From the NCBI GenBank assembly GCA_017562135.1, contig QEYB01001430.1, forward strand, positions 518,501 through 582,500: DNA of 64,000 nt, in the 5' to 3' direction. The stretch is from Dipylidium caninum. Taxonomy: Eukaryota > Platyhelminthes > Cestoda > Cyclophyllidea > Dipylidiidae. Shown piece by piece: positions 58,247 through 64,000 of this stretch. Numbering within the stretch: position 1 is the stretch's first letter; every line of letters starts with the position of its first letter. Both the position numbers and the translations under genes were made by a program. The notes below the pieces were generated by a model, which was given only the letters and a program-made list of their open reading frames with translations, did no database searches and was not told the origin of the DNA.

Positions 58247-61200
58247 TGTCGGTTAGGTGGCTCACTCCTCGGGCGCTAGCCCCTCCCCCCTCCCCCTCCC
58301 CTCCCCGCCGCCCCCATTGAGAGTGGTTAACACACCGCTGAACGACACTTAATAGCGAGAGCGCGGCTTTGTGTGTACAGCCCAGCTATACTCAGCCGAT
58401 GTCTAGACTGACCGCAGCCGTCGCGTTAATACGCCGTCAGACTGACTGAAAAATGGTAGTCCATACCTCGCGTGTGTTCAAAATTAAAGAAAGTGTGTGC
58501 TCTGGACCTCCCAGCAGGGAAGTCACCGGCTGAGCACGCGTTCGTGCGGTGAGTTCCAGAGTTGTTGAATTATTGCAATGAGAGAGCGTCAGAACGCGAC
58601 TAGTGCGCAAAAAGATGACGAAGGCGGCCAGTCTCGCGACGGGAGGCTGCGTGCATTACGGCTGTGAGGTCCCCCGCTTTCACAGTCCCGGGCCCCGAGG
58701 AAACGAAGTTACGGAGAAGCCCGTCCGCTTTCGTCAAGCGCGCAATCGGGATTAACGAAAGGCTACCAAGTGAGCTCTCACCTCAATTTCTTTGGCGTTT
58801 TTCATCAGAATGACGACGCATTTTAGTGCACATTTAGCAACGACGCCGACGGCGGACTGGTGGGCAGCACAGGACTATGATTACCTGCATCAGGGGAGGT
58901 GATTAAAGGTCTTGGAATTTGATTGTAACTTCTGTAAGTGTCCTTTGTCTATCATGTAATCCTTAACAAAAAAGGTGTTTTTAGATGGAGAAATAAATTT
59001 AATTAGAGTACTGGAGAAGCGCGCCTATTCGGTGTTTAGTTGCTTGTTAATACACTTCTGAGACCACAAACAGCAACATGACGTTTATTTTAACAAATGG
59101 TATTAGGCCGGGAAATGCTGACCAAAGGAGCAAGGAAAAATATCCTTACTAGAGTTTAATAAGTAGAATTGTCAGACTATCTTGACATATCGGCTTCTCA
59201 CCGCCTGACGTGATGCGATGGCCGCTGTTAAGATTTGGGGATTCGCGACGAGGCTTCTTCTTTTCTTGCTTCATCAGAGGACGGCTTTTAAGCGGATGGT
59301 CGTTGGAGTGTGATGAATAATCGAAGAATCTGGCAGATTGCTTAGAACCCGCTCATTTACTGAAATATATGATGACCGAGAAAACCTTGAGCACACATTA
59401 TTCCCATTTTCCTACCTTTAAACATGTACAGGAAAAGCTCGCTGGAAATTACAGAATTTATTTACCGACGGGTTCGAGGTGTCCTAAGAACTCAGGGGAA
59501 AGAGTTAGTAGAGAGGAACAAATTTGAGTCATAACAAAAATGCAATGGTTTGATATCAGGTGAAAAACGGACCTTCTGCACCAATAAAGGAATCAGTTAA
59601 AATGACACGACACCGGGGAACCTTAAACCATTTACTTTTGGTGAGTCTATTTACCATGATCAAATCACTCGATACGTGTTACTTTCGAGGAATGGCAATT
59701 CGACTCGAAACAAAACAGACGTGATTCTATGAGGCTGGAATGTATTAAGGAATTGGTTGGCACCAGGAAATTAAGTTATGCTGCAAAAAAATAAGTAAGA
59801 GGTTGGGTGTCCAATAGGGGGTAATATAGCTAGTAATTAACAAACAGGAAGTTTTTAAGATCGGTCCCTTTATTGCGCGGAAATTCTGCGTCAGTTATTA
59901 CCATTGTTTAACGACACAGCTTTACAAATTTGGCAGTAAGGCTACGCTTTTCTTTACAAACGCGTTGGAAATTCTAAAACACGCGACGCATAATAAAGGC
60001 AAATTGTTACAAATAAAATAAGAAGATCTACACAATCGGTGCTTACTCGTGAAGATTAACCGCTAAAATCGTTGTCGGCATAACCATTGTTTTGTATTTT
60101 GACTTAAGCCGCGCTTTCAGATTTGGTGTGTACGTATGGGATGTCAAGGCTCATAGAGCAATATGACGTATATCAATTAATTACTCATGTTATGAAAAAA
60201 CGGTGGATTGAGGCTGTAGAATTGCATCATATTTTCCTCCGGCCATACGATGAGAAATGCCGAAGGAGTCTGTCAGAGGTTGTGACCTTCCACGTTTTCT
60301 TTCACGGAGGATCATTTCGGGAAAGAGCATAATCCATATAATTGTTACATATACTTGCTGCGAGTGCTACGACCGCGAGAAATCATCCTAACGGAAGTGA
60401 TTTTGTTCTACCAAACGTGGAGGCGGGTTTCATGGTCCGCCGTTTAATGGGACGAAGACAACGACGTAAAAAAGCAGAACTCTGGAGTGCTGATTTGTTC
60501 TTGGCTTGGCTCGTGGATTTTATTAGATTCCTTGATTCATTTTGTACAAAGAATCCGAGTTTTCTCACCATTGCTTATCTTCCGAGTGAGTTTTGTCTTC
60601 CGTTGATCACTAACGTCTTGCAACAGCAGAACTAATTTGAATTTAGGTGTATTCACTTAACGACACCTGCTGACAAGCATGATGGCATATCAGTGCATTT
60701 TTCAATTAACAAGAATGCTTCTTAATTTATTGTAATTGTGTCATACTTTCAATTCGCCCTTGTATTTCACTTGCCATCCCGGTTGGAACGATTGCCTACC
60801 CACACCGATTTATAAATCTCGCGTGAAATTCTACCTGACTAGTTCATGTTGATCAACGCAACTTCATTTGTACTGTCACTACACTCGCCAGTTACTTCGA
60901 GCACGGGAACTGACCCGAGACCCACACTTATCACCGATTGCCTTGGCCCTCTCACATTGATCATATACCAAGAAATGAGGCAACAATAATAGTTGTCGAA
61001 GAAGATGAAGAAAAGGCCGATCAGAGTTGCGCAACGTAGCGTGCTTTCAACCCGCTCTAATGTGCCTATGCTAGTGTCTCAAGTAGGCGTGTGAGCGGTG
61101 CCAAAACAATGAGTTCATGATGTACCCGACAAGGAATGTTGAGTCCATGCGGTAGAGCTTCGCTTCTCTGCCAGCATTGCGGAGCCTCCCTCCCTCTGGG

Positions 61201-62394
61201 CATCAAGCTAACCTCCTCATTGTCAAAACACGAATTTACTTGACAAGCTGAGTCGACTGGGGTTGGTCTTTCAAAGCGACACATCCATACGAGAGGAGAT
61301 TAGCCGTACGTGGCGGAATGTGGATTTTGTACCTCTCTACTAGGTGCCTTCATCCATCCCCTTAATTGGTGGAAATAGTGCGCCAAACTTTGACAGTGGT
61401 TATGGTGGAGTGTACCACGACTGTCCCGAATGAGTTGGGGCATCGCAGGTCCTCCTTTTGTTGGCAGACGAGCATCAACCGTAATGGGACGACGGCGGAA
61501 TGCAAGATTGCGCAAAATCACTGCAACTTTAGCCAAAACATCAGGGAGGAAGCGTTGGTAGCATAACGACTGATTCAGCGGCGGCTGGAGCGTTTGCCCC
61601 AAGAGGACACTGGTCATAGTGATTGTTGGTTGGGACTGTTGCGTCGCCGAAAACAGGCTTTGGCGCCCAGTTGGGGCTCATCTCTCATGTCGAGGAAAGG
61701 TGTGGCTACCGACTTTGCCCACGCGTAACACTTCCACTTCACTTCCTCATTGTAAATCGGCTTTGGGCAAAAATGGGTGCGTGGGGGCAGTGAGTGAGTA
61801 GTCGCTCAGTCAACAGGGTCTCCTACTCAGTGTCCGGTCTCGCTACTGTGTGGTCGCAGAGGCGAGGGGAGTTGCGCTCTCTGTGACAAGTCACGGCACA
61901 GGTTGCAGTATGGACGCCCTTCTCCATGAAACGCAGTGTCCTGGCCACAGCACTGTCAGCTAGCCCTAATGGGAGAATGCGGCCTTCTTTGATTTGGCGT
62001 CCCAGTTGGCAAAAGCACAAGGAGACAGTCTCTGTCGCCACACCTGGTGGTAGACAACCCGACAGCTGCTGGCACATCCCGTCTCAACCGCAATTGCGGT
62101 GTCACATGATGCCATTCTCTTCTCGACTCCACTCTTCTTCCAACCGCTACTTCACTTGTTTGCAAGTTAAGGTGAAGAAGTGAAAAGTCTTAATCTAGCT
62201 TTTGTGCGAACTCCTTAGGGGACTACCGCTTGGTGCAACAATATCGCCCTCCTCCTCCTTCTCCTGCTCCTCGTGCATCCAACTGAGGATGGCAAAGTGG
62301 GCAAGTCACACATCCCGAATTCAATATCTCTCATAGTCTTGACAGGTTATTGTAAATAAGAGGTGTGAAGCAGAGGCCGGTGGGCATACGCTAA
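58247..62394. other. AT-rich block and flank, no supported gene
   Basis: From about 58.9 to 61.0 kb the sequence is clearly AT-richer than its surroundings. Short ORFs (60123-60332, 60342-60635) do not match any family. From 61.0 to 62.39 kb it is mixed composition and holds the 3' flank of the minus-strand CRAL-TRIO gene. No tRNA, terminal repeat or polymerase motif was recognised. Confidence 0.45.
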
Positions 62395-64000
62395 TTAAAT
62401 GAGCAATTTGCCCACTCTGGCAATATCCGTTCCTGTCCCCTGAACACGCTGCTGTAACATGTTGCTCTGTCTGCCGAGGCTGACGTCTATCTCGAACCTT
62501 GACAAGTGCTCGTTCATCTCGCGCAGGGTTGCCTCTGTTTCTCCTACAAAAGTTCAAAACAGGGCAATACAGACATTGACGGAGAAGTCGATGGGACTTC
62601 GGTGTCTTTTGTAGTGCAATCAACGCTTGAGCAGAGAAGGGGAGAGTTGGTGATTGTAGTAGACAGGCGGCTGTGCACTCACTCCAGATTTCTTCGTAGG
62701 CACCACGTAGACCTCCGTATTCCGTCGGCATGAGGTCCTTCAAGCCCTCAATCGTTTGGTACGTCCCCGACAGATCCTCGTGCGCAATGATGACCTGCAG
62801 GAGGTATGAATGAATTCACGGGTACTGCGTTGGTTTGCACGTGAGGGCTGGTGAGAGCGCAAGTCTGATACCTCGCCGACGGTGGATTCGTGCAACCACT
62901 TCGTGGCGACGCCGTGCCCCGCCCTCGAGGAAACTCGGTGTGCGGTAGTAGACGAGGTGCGTGACGCGGAGAGGCAGGCATTCCTGGGATAGAAAGTCCG
63001 CTGCAGTGAGCCGACCCAAGGGGCACGTGGTGTTAGTGAGAGCCTGCTCCACTAGTCTCGCAGTTGACACTGAGCAACTCGGTGGCGGAGGCGCGGACGG
63101 GGCAAGTTGACATCACTCGGACTGGTTTGGTGTTACGCGCGCAATGCGGGGTGACTAGTCACGTCAGGACTGGCCCTCGGTTGTTGTTGATGTTGTGCAG
63201 AATGTAAACATGAGTGTGTGTGAATGACCTGCAGCCTGGTTTCATCAAGGCGACGGCGTTCGTGTCGCCTGACTCGGGGCTGCGTGCCGTGGAGTAGGCG
63301 TTTGGGGAGCCTGGCCCCGCTGGCGAGGACGCTGTTACCGAGTGGAGTCCCATTCGATTTTCGTGGTAAATGTCTACTTACTCTAAGGTACTGGGCACCG
63401 AGTCCGCGTCTGTCCGCCTTTGCCATGTGGACAATGTGGTCTTTGGTTATTCCCTGCATATCCATGATCAGAGCGACTCCGCCAATGTGAACGCGTTGGT
63501 CCATCACCAAGACATCGTTCCACATTTGACTCAGCGTCAATAGGTCTTCCGATGAGAAGTCCTCAAAGTTGATGGAGGCTATTGACGAGTGGGAACATGG
63601 AATTGCTTCAAAATTTTCCCTTACCTGCTCGAAAGAGCACGCATAGCACACCCTGCACGGTGAATCCCAGTGGTAGCAATTGCCTACATGCAAAGGCAAC
63701 AATGATGGCGGCTTTTTGCTGAATAGAAAAGCATTTTCTGTAGCTGCTGACAGCAGACAGGCGACTGCACACTCAACACCTCTTCAGTCGTATCAATGCA
63801 ATCAAACTCAACACGTGCCCCGAGTCCACATGCAGCTAAGTAGAGAGGCTGAACACTTGAGGTGAGATTAAAACATCATAGCCGTTGAATTACCTCGAAG
63901 TGAGGAATCGATGGGTAAATTCAGCGCCGTTTTTGGTGTATTCGAACCACTGCGGTGCGACGTGTGTGCGGAAGAGGCAGAAGTTGAAGAGGCGTTCAAT
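62395..64000 (-). CDS. CRAL-TRIO (Sec14-like) lipid-binding domain protein, 3' six exons, one apparent frameshift
   Basis: Minus-strand exons: 64000 (window edge)-63894, 63683-63625, 63578-63382, 62983-62872, 62794-62683 and 62543-62395 (stop 62397-62395). Family hallmarks in order: FNFCLFRTHVAPQWFE (helix before the pocket), GVLCVLFRAASINFEDFSSE, the core strand HIGGVALIMDMQGITKDHI, ECLPLRVTHLVYYRTPSF (cf. yPvRv..ihivn.P), TKWLHESTVGEVIIAHEDL, and the near-invariant LMPTEYGG. A C-terminal helical tail follows. These domains carry a hydrophobic ligand (tocopherol, retinal, phosphoinositide) in a cytosolic pocket. All joins agree in phase except within 62983-62872, where one surplus base (GGGG at 62920-62917 on the minus strand) separates two halves that both match the family. 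The ligand class cannot be read from the sequence; the closest feel is the clavesin/TTPA group. The N-terminal CRAL-TRIO-N part lies right of the window. Confidence 0.88.
63579..63624 (-). other. 46-nt mini-intron in the CRAL-TRIO gene
   Basis: Minus strand GTAAGG ... CGTCAATAG. The unspliced frame reads through, but only removal joins VLCVLFRA to ASINFEDFSS in the frame set by both neighbouring exons (phase 1) and gives the family spacing. Confidence 0.75.

Noticed and set aside
1..64000. CRISPR arrays, bacterial operons, phage or viral genes
   Set aside because: No spaced direct repeats, no ribosome-binding-site-led gene strings and no viral hallmark proteins were seen; gene structure is animal-type throughout.

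Overview
This is a eukaryotic (animal) nuclear window. The recognisable genes are split by GT-AG introns and their best relatives are metazoan families: a battenin/CLN3 gene, a mitochondrial fission regulator (MTFR family), an Iroquois TALE homeobox gene and a CRAL-TRIO lipid-binding gene. Introns of only 42-46 nt sit beside kilobase introns, and the homeodomain is divergent but clearly Iroquois. Together these suggest a flatworm, perhaps a parasitic one. That placement is inference; no sequence here proves it.

Layout. Positions 247-5083 (+) hold the last eight exons of CLN3, whose 5' end lies left of the window. A convergent minus-strand MTFR-family gene follows (10578-5950; the first exon or exons are not located). 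After an AT-richer, largely featureless stretch (about 9.2-12.2 kb) comes a CCAAT/CpG-rich, promoter-like zone (14.2-14.7 kb and 15.8-16.1 kb), then the Iroquois gene (16026-21441, +, five coding exons; TALE homeodomain in exon 4, IRO-box-like motif in exon 5). A gene-poor, microsatellite-rich stretch follows to 31 kb. Next is a predicted two-exon gene for a small type I membrane protein (31274-33767, +). After another gene-poor stretch there is a proline/serine-rich protein of unknown function (42349-44183, +, 5' end unresolved). On the minus strand, 50538-49522 encodes an acidic, repeat-poor protein with a good N-myristoylation signal and a MARCKS-like layout. From 50.5 to 62.4 kb I can support almost nothing except a possible 45-residue hydrophobic-tail ORF and a second promoter-like zone. 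The window ends with a minus-strand CRAL-TRIO gene (64000-62395). It is entered mid-gene and read to its stop, with one apparent 1-base frameshift.

The genes do not form an operon or pathway. CLN3 (endolysosomal membrane), MTFR (mitochondria), CRAL-TRIO (lipid carrier) and Iroquois (transcription factor) are independent functions. The notable landscape feature is the long gene-poor DNA around the developmental regulator. Exon structures were built by hand from splice-site consensus, reading-phase agreement and family motifs. In every multi-exon model the phases agree across all joins, the one exception being the frameshift in the CRAL-TRIO gene.
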